Source: Fidelibacterota bacterium
GTDB taxonomy: Bacteria; Marinisomatota; Marinisomatia; Marinisomatales; UBA1611
Direction of reading: 5' to 3'
DNA: 17,000 nt
Assembly: GCA_002722105.1 (NCBI GenBank)
Contig: PBKF01000020.1
Location: 4,916-21,915 of the forward strand
Of this stretch, positions 7,867 to 14,928 are shown piece by piece. Every line of letters begins with the position of its first letter. Positions within the stretch are counted from its first letter, which is position 1. The position numbers were made by a program, and so were the translations under genes. The notes under the pieces were generated by a model. It worked only from the letters and a program-made list of their open reading frames with translations, had not been told where the DNA came from and did no database searches.

Positions 7867-8301
7867 TTATTCAGAGATCAAATGCTCAATTCTACTTCGA
7901 ACAATCCAAATATCTCGGTATCCCTTATTTTTCAACACTTTTTTACGAGTTTCAGCTTCTTTTTTCGTAATAAAATTCCCAGTCCGAATTTTGTACAAAG
8001 GAGCTTCGAAAATCATATATACAGAATCATCCAGCGCTTTTTTAAATTTTTTCAGATTGTGATTCGCCGCATCTACCGAAGATGATTCATAAACCTGAAG
8101 TCTAAATCCGTCCCGAGTTGAAATCCGGACTTTTTTAAGAGAATCTAATATCCCTATTTGTGATGTCCCAAATATTTTATCTAATACTTTAGATGTTTTC
8201 GGGATAGGATCGCGAACAGAATTCATATCAAACCAATAGAGTGAATCCTGGCCATAAATATATGTGATCGTCAGTATTAATATAATCAAACGAGTTATCA
8301 T
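7867..8301 (-). CDS. Exported SPOR-domain protein
   Basis: This is a small secreted or periplasmic protein, 144 residues, with an N-terminal hydrophobic signal segment (about 4-17, ending YIYGQ) and one C-terminal SPOR-like domain (about 64-137). The domain shows the usual FRLQVYE opening strand, a central helix, a KIRTGNF strand, a second helix and a final IWIVRSRIE strand. SPOR domains bind glycan strands lacking stem peptides, typically at division septa; that this one does so is inferred. There is no LGC-type lipobox, so it is either soluble or held by an uncleaved signal. Its ATG overlaps the batE stop (ATGA) and has AGGA about 8 bases upstream, so it is probably made together with the Bat proteins. 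I do not recognise a named orthologue. Confidence 0.8.
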   Translation of the reverse strand: MITRLIILILTITYIYGQDSLYWFDMNSVRDPIPKTSKVLDKIFGTSQIGILDSLKKVRISTRDGFRLQVYESSSVDAANHNLKKFKKALDDSVYMIFEAPLYKIRTGNFITKKEAETRKKVLKNKGYRDIWIVRSRIEHLISE

Positions 8302-9044
8302 TTTAATGTCCTAATAGATTGAGTAGGAATCCACCCTTTTTTACCATCAATTAAAATAATCTCCATCCAATTTTTCTGCGTTTTCTGAATATCGGCGATA
8401 CTACCTTCATTAATACGGAATAAAACCGTATTCTCGCCATAGAATGGACCTGAATATGCATCAATACCATTAGAAATTACAACACCTCTATTAATTTGCA
8501 TTTCCTGAAAATACTTATCAGCAGTTAAGCCATGAATTCCAATGGTAAGTATGATAATTCCAGTTAATATCGATTTACTCAGATGACCTCGAAGCCAACC
8601 GAACTGTAATCCAAACAGCCATAAAGATTGAAAAAGTAAAATTAGACTACCCAATAGTAACCATTCTCTTAGAGTAAAGTTAGATTTGACTTCCCTGTAT
8701 ATTTGTAAAAAAATCAAAGATTCGGGCATATCGATACGATCAATTCGTCGTGCTTTCGCCACAGAAAGATTATGCTGAGCATCCACATCCCGAGGTGCAT
8801 ATTTTAAACTATTTGAATATGCCCATATTGAATGGCCAAGATAATGAAGCCGGAAATACGCATTTCCTAAATTATAGTATACATCAGGATGTTCTACACC
8901 AAGAGCAATAATTGATTCATAAGCCTGAACTGCATCCTCATATTTTTCATCTATCATGGCATCATTCCCAGCAGAAAACAATTCGCTAGAAATATCAGAA
9001 ATACCAATAGATACAAAAACAATAAAAGAGATGAGATGCTTCAA
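8298..9044 (-). CDS. batE: BatE-like TPR and SH3 membrane protein
   Basis: This is the last protein of the Bat (Bacteroides aerotolerance) cluster, an envelope complex of uncertain function. It has an N-terminal signal or anchor, TPR helices (about 21-95, with the YNLGNAYFRL and WAYSNSLKYAP pattern), two membrane helices (about 128-148 and 156-173) and a C-terminal bacterial SH3-like domain (about 186-246, ending KGWIPTQSI). The start is TTG at 9044-9042, overlapping the batD stop as TTGA. AAGGAG 5 bases upstream supports it, and the next in-frame ATG, at residue 30, would remove the signal segment. It overlaps the SPOR gene downstream by 4 bases. TPR plus SH3 suggests a scaffold for protein and perhaps peptidoglycan contacts; that is inference. 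Confidence 0.88.
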   Translation of the reverse strand: MKHLISFIVFVSIGISDISSELFSAGNDAMIDEKYEDAVQAYESIIALGVEHPDVYYNLGNAYFRLHYLGHSIWAYSNSLKYAPRDVDAQHNLSVAKARRIDRIDMPESLIFLQIYREVKSNFTLREWLLLGSLILLFQSLWLFGLQFGWLRGHLSKSILTGIIILTIGIHGLTADKYFQEMQINRGVVISNGIDAYSGPFYGENTVLFRINEGSIADIQKTQKNWMEIILIDGKKGWIPTQSIRTLK

Positions 9045-10741
9045 ATCATCTCCTTTTCAATCTGTTTCATTAGTTCTGCCATATCGGCTAAAATAGTGGC
9101 CTCCCTATCTATTCCGCCCGGTGCATATTTTCCTGCATCGCAAATTTTTAATAATGAAATTGTTTTATCCATCAATTCAGATGGAATCTTTTCTTTTAAA
9201 TAGGTATGAACACTGCCCGAATCCAAATTATGGGATGATAAAATCAATTTATTTTTCAAATATATGTAAAATGCTTTACTGGCCTTTTCAAAGGGTTTAT
9301 CTGTTTGTTTCTTGAGCTCTTGAAGCCCGGTTCGAAGTGCACCACGAATTTGTCTTCCTTCTGCAGTGGATAAGCGATAACCTGTAAATTTTGATATAAA
9401 AGTTGGTGATGCGAAAACTAAAATTGAACATAAATAGATAAGAAATACTGTATTTCTTTTATGAGCACCAGATGTTGATAAATGAATTGGACCTGTATGA
9501 ATAAACCTTATATCCTCTCCAATTAATTCTACTTCACGCTTTGTAAGCCCTGATCCTTGAGATATTCCAGTTTCACCAGGTAAAATTGGGATAATGATTG
9601 GATCTGTTTTCGTGCGTTCCCAATTCCCTGTTTTTGGATTAAAATAAGACATTTGAATTCTTGGAAGCGTAATATTTCCTATAGTCCTGGGCATTAAAAT
9701 ATATTCCCAAATATGACTACCTGTTATGTCATCTCGAAATGAATCCTTTTCATATTTATCTGTAGGTGGGAATGCCTCTATTTCATCAGGGAATATAATT
9801 TCAGGAAGAGAAAATAATCCCAGATTTCCTGTTCCTCTCAAAGAAATTGTAAATGTAAAACCTTCATTAACTTTTGACGTATCTCTATCCGTTTTAGCAA
9901 TGATAGCAAAAGAGCCAACAGCACCCGAAAAATCAAATGGTTTTGGTTCAGGATATGGTAAAATTTCTACTTTTTGTTCTTTAGAGCGGATTATTTTTGT
10001 TTTGGTCTCCGTAAAAAATGAATCAAAAAACGGATCAAAGAATGGATCACGGCGCCGTTTTTTTCTCTTTGATTCAACCTGAACTTTGACTGTAATGGAT
10101 GGAATACTATGCTTTTCAGAAGGTAAGGGAAATAATGCTTTTTGACCAAGAGTTGCTACCTGATACTTGACCCCTTTTATTGTCACGTTCCGATACTGCA
10201 CACGTTGAGGTGTATATATGTCTTCCACCCAGAATCCGGGGAATTCAGGCATTTGAAATGGTTCAATGGAAATATTTTTATTTTTAAAAAGTTTATAGGT
10301 TAAAGTGATCTGCTCTCCAAGGTATGCTTTTGACTTATCAATTTCACCGATAATAAAAACAGAATTATCATCTGAATCCGATGCTTTTTTAACTTGGATT
10401 TTAATTGGTTTACCACGAAATGATTTTCCATCTACAGTGCCGGAAAGTGATGGAATAGTTAATGAGCCGCCACGTATTGGAGAAAGAGACCAGGACAATG
10501 TTTTAGTACTGGTCATACTTCCATTTATCCATTGTATATTAGTTTGTTGACTTGGGCCGCTTACAATTTCAAAATCTTTTTTGATTGGATTTATATTAAT
10601 TTTGGCAAAATTTTCACTACCTGAAACTTCAACAGATAAGGTAACTAATTCACCTTCATCCAATCGATTCCGATCAACGGAAATTTGAACAGTTTTTGCC
10701 CAAACCGTGTTAAGAACAAAAAGGATAGCAAAAATTCTCAT
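9041..10741 (-). CDS. batD: BatD family protein
   Basis: This is a large exported protein with beta-rich extracytoplasmic domains anchored by one C-proximal membrane helix, the BatD (oxygen tolerance) family. A signal peptide covers about residues 1-15. Several immunoglobulin-like beta domains fill about 17-400, a membrane helix lies at about 430-451, and a helical cytoplasmic tail of about 115 residues follows. A basic run RKKRRR (226-231) is followed by DPFFDPFFDSFF (232-243), a tandem aromatic-acidic repeat like those seen in other BatD proteins. The ATG overlaps the batC stop (TAATG), with AAGGA at good spacing. The stop overlaps the batE start. Family assignment rests on domain layout, length (566) and its place between TPR genes in a bat cluster. 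The molecular role is not established. Confidence 0.9.
   Translation of the reverse strand: MRIFAILFVLNTVWAKTVQISVDRNRLDEGELVTLSVEVSGSENFAKININPIKKDFEIVSGPSQQTNIQWINGSMTSTKTLSWSLSPIRGGSLTIPSLSGTVDGKSFRGKPIKIQVKKASDSDDNSVFIIGEIDKSKAYLGEQITLTYKLFKNKNISIEPFQMPEFPGFWVEDIYTPQRVQYRNVTIKGVKYQVATLGQKALFPLPSEKHSIPSITVKVQVESKRKKRRRDPFFDPFFDSFFTETKTKIIRSKEQKVEILPYPEPKPFDFSGAVGSFAIIAKTDRDTSKVNEGFTFTISLRGTGNLGLFSLPEIIFPDEIEAFPPTDKYEKDSFRDDITGSHIWEYILMPRTIGNITLPRIQMSYFNPKTGNWERTKTDPIIIPILPGETGISQGSGLTKREVELIGEDIRFIHTGPIHLSTSGAHKRNTVFLIYLCSILVFASPTFISKFTGYRLSTAEGRQIRGALRTGLQELKKQTDKPFEKASKAFYIYLKNKLILSSHNLDSGSVHTYLKEKIPSELMDKTISLLKICDAGKYAPGGIDREATILADMAELMKQIEKEMI
9050..9055 (-). promoter_or_regulatory. 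Ribosome site deciding the TTG start of batE
   Basis: AAGGAG on the minus strand lies 5 bases before TTG 9044. It lies inside the last codons of batD. No in-frame ATG near the signal segment competes with it, so it is the main evidence for a non-ATG start here. Confidence 0.6.
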
Positions 10742-11475
10742 TACCAGTCCTTTTCTAATTTTTTGGATTTTGCTTTGGAAATTTGTCTTTTCTGATTGAT
10801 TTTTTCCTGATCTTTTAATGCATTTAATATAGCTTCAGCTTGCAATTGCTTATCAGTCTTTTGCTGCTCAGATTCTTCCTGTTTTTCCTGAGACTGTTGT
10901 TGAACCTGTTCTTTATTATCTTTGCTCGCTTGAGATTGTTGATTTTTCTCTTTTTCCTGATTTTCTTTTGGGCTTTGATCTTGTTTTTCTTTGCTCCCTG
11001 AATCCTGATTTTGATCTTTATTCTGATTATCATCGGAATTCTGATCTTGGTTAGAACCCTGATTTTGATCCTGATCTTGTTGCTGTTGAATTACCTGTTT
11101 CAGCATTTCATAATTGACTTTAGCATCCTTATCAGTAGGGTCCAATTCAAGTGCCTTCCTGTAAAAAGCTAAGCTTTCTTCCATTTTTTGCTGATCCCGA
11201 AACATATTACCAAGATTAAACATTGCCTTGGACGCTAATAAATTATCTTCTGAATTCATAACAGTATTCATAGAACGCGCTGCTATCTCCAAATCTTGCT
11301 GTTGATAAGCTGATGCTCCCAGACCAAACCAGGCCCCTTCATCTTTTTCCCTGTTTTTCAGAACATTTTCATAATAGGCTCTCGCTTCTTGATATTTCCC
11401 ATCTTCATAGGCTTTTTGGCCTTTATCCTGAGCGAAAAGGCCACTAAGTATTGCCAGGAGTAAAACTCTTTTCAT
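10741..11475 (-). CDS. batC: BatC-like TPR protein with Gln/Asp-rich tail
   Basis: This is the TPR component of the Bat cluster, predicted periplasmic. A short signal peptide (about 1-15, ending LFAQ) precedes TPR helices (17-125), including a clear ALELDPTDKDAKVNYEML unit. Residues 130-212 are a low-complexity run rich in Gln, Asp, Asn, Lys and Glu with no predicted fold. The last 30 residues return to a conserved-looking helix (ILNALKDQEK) and end in EKDW, as many BatC proteins do, so the tail is probably functional. The start has AGGTAGG upstream and lies 4 bases after the batB stop. The stop overlaps the batD ATG. The repeat-rich stretch is the part most likely to vary in length between strains. 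Confidence 0.87.
   Translation of the reverse strand: MKRVLLLAILSGLFAQDKGQKAYEDGKYQEARAYYENVLKNREKDEGAWFGLGASAYQQQDLEIAARSMNTVMNSEDNLLASKAMFNLGNMFRDQQKMEESLAFYRKALELDPTDKDAKVNYEMLKQVIQQQQDQDQNQGSNQDQNSDDNQNKDQNQDSGSKEKQDQSPKENQEKEKNQQSQASKDNKEQVQQQSQEKQEESEQQKTDKQLQAEAILNALKDQEKINQKRQISKAKSKKLEKDW
10840..11088. repeat. Low-complexity Gln/Asp/Lys codon tract in batC
   Basis: On the plus strand this segment is dominated by imperfect repeats of CTGATCTTG- and CTGATTTTG-like units, encoding runs such as QQQDQDQNQ and NKDQNQD on the minus strand. The repeats are imperfect and vary in length, so it is not a clean tandem array. The reading frame is kept throughout. Shadow frames in other phases are open here simply because the sequence is compositionally biased. 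Confidence 0.7.
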
Positions 11476-11479
11476 GAAC

Positions 11480-12478
11480 CTACCTTTTTGGCCGCGTGGG
11501 CATAATAAACCCCCACACCAAAAAACAAAAAGCTAATAATCCCACAGATTGATAGCGATCTTCATATTCGGAAAATTCGTGCGTGGAAATGGTTTTTTTC
11601 TCCATATTCTCAATTGCCGTGGTAATATCCTGATGATTATCTTGATTATTATCAAATCGAAAGAAAGTACCATTCCCGGCTTCAGCAATATCCTTTAAAA
11701 TCCCTTCATTGAGTATAGATGTGATTAACTTGCCATTGCTATCACGTTTATATTGTTTTGTTTTTCCATCTTTTCTCAATTCAGGAATTAAACTTCCTGT
11801 AATGGATCCAACCCCGACTGTATTTACCATCATACCGATATTCCCTGCTTGAGATGCGATTTCTACAGCCCGTCCCTCATGATCTTCTCCATCAGTAACC
11901 ATGAGCATTACCTTAAATTTATCTGATTCTTTAGTAAAAGCTGAAATAGCTGTATTCATTGCCGAACTCAATGCTGTACCCTGTGTTGGAATCATTTTTG
12001 TATCAATTTCATTCAAAAAAAGTAAAGCTGCTTCATAGTCTGTTGTAAGAGGTAAATATAAATGACTAGAACCGGCAAAAACGATGATTGCGACACGATC
12101 ACCTTTTAAATTTTGGATCAATCTACCTAATTCAAATTTTGCTTTTGATAAACGAGATGGTGTTACATCTTCCGCATCCATACTGGTTGATGTGTCTAAG
12201 GCGATGACTAAATCTACACCTTTTCGTTCAATGGGTCTAATTCTTGTACCAATTTGTGGCCCTGATGCAGCAAGGGCTAAAATTGCTAATCCAATCATTA
12301 TAATCCGGTTTCGCCATTGGACTTTTCGATTATCTAGGTTTAGGCTATAAATAACCATCACTTTATCAGAAGCGCCTGAGAATAAAGAATTCTGCTTACC
12401 TTCTTTTAAACGCCAAATGATCAATAAAAGTATTTGCAAAATAAATAATACCAATACCCAGCTGAATCGAAAGGACAT
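11480..12478 (-). CDS. batB: BatB-like von Willebrand factor A membrane protein
   Basis: This is an inner-membrane protein of 332 residues with two N-terminal membrane helices (about 6-22 and 58-72), a von Willebrand factor A domain (about 89-290) and a C-terminal membrane helix (about 311-326). The metal-ion adhesion site is intact: DTSTS (95-99), the threonine of TQGTAL (168) and the aspartate of VTDGED (196). The domain faces either cytoplasm or periplasm and probably binds a partner protein through the metal. It overlaps the batA stop by one base (TAATG) and has AGGAG about 9 bases upstream. Pairing with a second, similar von Willebrand protein, BatA, is the hallmark of the cluster. Confidence 0.93.
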   Translation of the reverse strand: MSFRFSWVLVLFILQILLLIIWRLKEGKQNSLFSGASDKVMVIYSLNLDNRKVQWRNRIIMIGLAILALAASGPQIGTRIRPIERKGVDLVIALDTSTSMDAEDVTPSRLSKAKFELGRLIQNLKGDRVAIIVFAGSSHLYLPLTTDYEAALLFLNEIDTKMIPTQGTALSSAMNTAISAFTKESDKFKVMLMVTDGEDHEGRAVEIASQAGNIGMMVNTVGVGSITGSLIPELRKDGKTKQYKRDSNGKLITSILNEGILKDIAEAGNGTFFRFDNNQDNHQDITTAIENMEKKTISTHEFSEYEDRYQSVGLLAFCFLVWGFIMPTRPKR

Positions 12479-13446
12479 TAGGTTTTACTCCTAAAAATGG
12501 TTCTCCTTGTTGTTTCCATTCCCAGGCCCATGAGAAATGCAGGAATTAAAAACCATCCATATAATTCTTTAAATTTCGTGAATTCTTTTATTTCAATCTC
12601 GGACTTTTCTAATTGATTTATCTCAGAATATATCCTACTTAGCGCTTTCACATCTGTCGCCCGAAAAAATTTTCCTCCTGTAACATTCGCAATATGTTTT
12701 AATGTCTTTTCATCTATTTCATTCCGAATAAGTCCTCTCCCAGGGATTCTGGTATAAGATTGATTTGTTCCTGCACCAATAGTATAAATTTTTATATTAT
12801 ATTCTGCAGCTAATTCAGCTGCTGTTTTTGGATCAATTTCACCTGTATTATTACTCCCATCAGACAATAAAATCATAACTTTACTTAAGACATCGCTGTT
12901 TCTTAACCTATTCACACCATTTGTAATAGCCATGCCAATGGCAGTTCCATCATGCTCTTTAGATGCAATACTAATTTCTTTAATTAATGATTGCAAAACA
13001 CTTTTATCAACGGTCAAAGGGCATTGTATGAATGATTCGCCTGCAAATACTAGAATACCGATTCGATCTTCTTTCCGTCCTGCTATGAATTCACCAGCAG
13101 TTTTTTTCACAGCTTCTAATCGATTTGGTGGAAAATCATCAGCTAACATGCTGGAACTGATATCTAGTATAAGTAGCATATCAATAACACTAACGGAAGA
13201 TTCCTGGAGATTATCAATTAATCTAGGTCGAGCCAAGCCTAGAATAACGAAGAAAAGCATAAGCAAATAAACCATCCTCAAAACCATGTTTTTTCGTTTA
13301 CCTATTGTTTTGAATTCTTTTGAAATAAAACTACTTGAAGAAATCCGTATTGTACCTTCATTTTTTTGTCCGTTACTTTTGTACCAGCCAATTAATATTG
13401 GAATGAGTAATAAAAGTATTAGGTAAGATGGATGTTGAAAATCCAT
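12478..13446 (-). CDS. batA: BatA-like von Willebrand factor A membrane protein
   Basis: This is the first gene of the bat cluster and a paralogue of batB with the same layout: N-terminal helices (about 7-21 and 56-72), a von Willebrand factor A domain (about 88-285) and a C-terminal hydrophobic segment (about 293-308). The metal site residues are DISSS (95-99), Thr168 in DGTAI and Asp196 in LSDGSNN, at the same positions as in BatB. The N-terminal DFQHPSYLILLLLIP is characteristic of BatA. The start has only a weak ribosome site (GAGA). About 195 bases separate it from tatA. The MoxR-type ATPase and DUF58 protein that often precede batA are absent here, so the ATPase partner, if any, is encoded elsewhere. 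Confidence 0.94.
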   Translation of the reverse strand: MDFQHPSYLILLLLIPILIGWYKSNGQKNEGTIRISSSSFISKEFKTIGKRKNMVLRMVYLLMLFFVILGLARPRLIDNLQESSVSVIDMLLILDISSSMLADDFPPNRLEAVKKTAGEFIAGRKEDRIGILVFAGESFIQCPLTVDKSVLQSLIKEISIASKEHDGTAIGMAITNGVNRLRNSDVLSKVMILLSDGSNNTGEIDPKTAAELAAEYNIKIYTIGAGTNQSYTRIPGRGLIRNEIDEKTLKHIANVTGGKFFRATDVKALSRIYSEINQLEKSEIEIKEFTKFKELYGWFLIPAFLMGLGMETTRRTIFRSKT

Positions 13447-13611
13447 GAATATTCTCTATGCCTTAATAATTTTTTATCAATGTTATAAATATGTATGATT
13501 AAAAAGAATATGGTTTAAATAATCACTTTAGTTTGTTGATTTATTTCGTACCAAAGTTCTGCATAATTTCCGTACGAATTTAGCGTAAAAATGTTTCTAA
13601 AATATTTTTGG
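13447..13611 (-). promoter_or_regulatory. Probable promoter region of the bat operon, with an inverted repeat
   Basis: No protein gene fits in this stretch. It lies between the tatA hairpin and the batA start, so a promoter for the long bat-to-gcvT transcript is expected here; no convincing -35/-10 pair stands out. The clearest element is TTCGTAC (13545-13551) and its exact reverse complement GTACGAA (13572-13578), separated by 20 bases and centred about 115 bases before batA. The arms are richer in G/C than their surroundings, as expected for a protein-binding dyad. That it is an operator is inference. Confidence 0.45.
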
Positions 13612-13634
13612 GTTGAGATCGGACGATCTCCAAC
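13612..13634 (-). terminator. Hairpin after tatA, weak intrinsic terminator
   Basis: GTTGAGATCG (13612-13621) pairs with CGATCTC plus CAAC (13624-13630, 13631-13634) with one bulged C, about 10 base pairs and a very tight loop. It begins 8 bases past the tatA stop. On the minus strand it is followed by CCCAAAAATATTTT, so the U-rich part is 8 bases late. It could end the truA-to-tatA transcript, or protect its 3' end. Confidence 0.4.
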
Positions 13635-13641
13635 TGAATTG

Positions 13642-13848
13642 CTATTCTTGCGAACCCTCTTCCCCAATCGGGTTATCTGCTTTTTCCTTGGCATCCAAAA
13701 TCTCTTTTTTAGATGTTTCTACTGCATCCTTAAATTCATTGATTCCTTTACCAAGACCACGTGCCAATTCTGGTAAACGTTTAGCTCCGAAAAGCAACAG
13801 AATCACCAAAAAGATAAGAATAAGTTCGCCTGTACCTAAATTGAACAT
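13642..13848 (-). CDS. tatA: Sec-independent translocase subunit TatA
   Basis: This is the small membrane subunit that forms the passage of the twin-arginine pathway for folded proteins. From ATG 13848 the product has 68 residues: one membrane helix opening with FNLGTGELILIFLVILLL, the hinge FGAKRLPEL, then an amphipathic helix (ARGLGKGINEFKDA) and a charged, unstructured tail ending EEGSQE. A TTG 13 codons upstream (13887) would add residues not expected in this family, so the ATG is preferred although no ribosome site is obvious. It lies 43 bases after the DUF4321 gene, and no tatC is nearby. TatA and TatB are hard to separate by sequence alone; the short tail favours TatA. Confidence 0.92.
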   Translation of the reverse strand: MFNLGTGELILIFLVILLLFGAKRLPELARGLGKGINEFKDAVETSKKEILDAKEKADNPIGEEGSQE

Positions 13849-13891
13849 ACCATAGTTTACATCAAGATTTGTTATGTTGTCTTCCAAAATT

Positions 13892-14179
13892 TTAACGAAA
13901 ATACCTTAGGATGTAATATCCAGAAGCCAGGCCAATAATACTTGTGAAATTAAATTTCATTGCTAAACCAAATTTCAAGGTAATAATCTTTAAATCTAAT
14001 ATAAGTACACCTAATTCATTCGATGCTAATCCTCCAATGTCCAGAGAGAGAGATGTCAGGAAAAAATCCTTCACTACACCTTCTGGTAACATCCAACCAA
14101 AGATATTTCCAATAACCCCGCCAATTATTGCACCGAGAAATAATCCAACAATAATTAATGAAATGTTTCGCTTATTCAT
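13892..14179 (-). CDS. DUF4321 small membrane protein
   Basis: This 95-residue protein has two predicted membrane helices, at about residues 7-28 and 73-91, joined by a loop with a short LPEGVVKDFFLTSLSLDIG segment. It matches my recollection of the DUF4321 family, where GxIxGxxxG near the start, an LPEG motif, a LDLxxxxLxFGL stretch and a C-terminal helix recur. No function is known. It overlaps the pssA stop (ATGA) and precedes tatA, so it is probably co-expressed with phospholipid synthesis and Tat export. No Shine-Dalgarno sequence is evident, which suggests translation by coupling to pssA. Confidence 0.75.
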   Translation of the reverse strand: MNKRNISLIIVGLFLGAIIGGVIGNIFGWMLPEGVVKDFFLTSLSLDIGGLASNELGVLILDLKIITLKFGLAMKFNFTSIIGLASGYYILRYFR

Positions 14180-14928
14180 GTATCAATTGTTGATGGTTCT
14201 TCTACACGATGGGGATTAATAAGCCAATAGATAATATTCCATATAATATAAAGCGATACCAGAGGTAACAAAATATACTCCTGCCATATGGCTATAATGA
14301 TCAATGAAAAAATGAAACTTAATAACAGCAGAGAATTTGCATATCCTGACTTAAAGGAAAGTAAAGGGAATTTTGCAAAATGAATTGGACTTACCATTAA
14401 GAATCCCAAAGTAGCTACCAGCATTAGAGCAGTTCTTGGATCTCCAAAATCCCCATCCATTTGATGATTGAAAAAGAGATAGGAAAATAATGTAATTGTA
14501 GCAATAGGTGTGGTGAGACCAACCGTATAAGATTTTGGTTTTCCTGGATCCTCATCTAAGTTGAATTTAGCTAATCGAATTGTACCAAACATGAGTGGTG
14601 TAAAGGATATAAATGCACCTAATAAAGAAGGTAGACCGTCGACATAAAGAGAATAGACTAAAATAGATGGTACCACACAAAAAGATACTGTATCTGCCAT
14701 GGAATCAAATTCTACGCCAAAACGAGATGAAATTCCAAGCATTCTGGCAATTTTACCATCGAAGACATCAAATAGACCGGCAATAATAATAAATACACCT
14801 GCTTTTATAGGTTGTCCATTAAAGATAAGACCTATGGCCAAAAATCCCAAAAACATATTGATTAAAGTCAGAATATTTGGAATAAAATGACGAGATCGAG
14901 GTGGTTTTTTTTTATATTTAAGTTTCAT
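14176..14928 (-). CDS. pssA: CDP-diacylglycerol-serine O-phosphatidyltransferase
   Basis: This integral membrane enzyme joins serine to CDP-diacylglycerol to make phosphatidylserine, the precursor that Psd decarboxylates to phosphatidylethanolamine. The CDP-alcohol phosphotransferase signature is complete: Asp54, Asp57-Gly58, Ala61-Arg62, Gly71, Asp75 and Asp79 in the D-x2-DG-x2-AR-x8-G-x3-D-x3-D pattern. About seven hydrophobic segments span the 250 residues. The PHFIPN/RHFIPN-like start and SGYANSLLLL segment suit the subclass II (Bacillus-type) enzyme. It overlaps psd by 4 bases (ATGA), giving coupled synthesis of consecutive pathway enzymes, and overlaps the DUF4321 gene the same way. Specificity for serine is inferred from the pairing with psd. 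Confidence 0.95.
   Translation of the reverse strand: MKLKYKKKPPRSRHFIPNILTLINMFLGFLAIGLIFNGQPIKAGVFIIIAGLFDVFDGKIARMLGISSRFGVEFDSMADTVSFCVVPSILVYSLYVDGLPSLLGAFISFTPLMFGTIRLAKFNLDEDPGKPKSYTVGLTTPIATITLFSYLFFNHQMDGDFGDPRTALMLVATLGFLMVSPIHFAKFPLLSFKSGYANSLLLLSFIFSLIIIAIWQEYILLPLVSLYIIWNIIYWLINPHRVEEPSTIDT

Noticed and set aside
9726..10082. Open antisense frame of about 118 codons opposite batD.
   Set aside because: It has no recognisable domain or ribosome site and lies wholly within a well-supported gene; it is a shadow frame.
10824..11033. Lys/Ile-rich open frame inside batC in another phase.
   Set aside because: It arises from the biased repeat tract of batC and has no independent support.
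13849..13887. TTG-initiated N-terminal extension of tatA.
   Set aside because: TatA proteins start immediately before the membrane helix, the 13 extra residues match nothing in the family, and no ribosome site sits at proper distance from the TTG.
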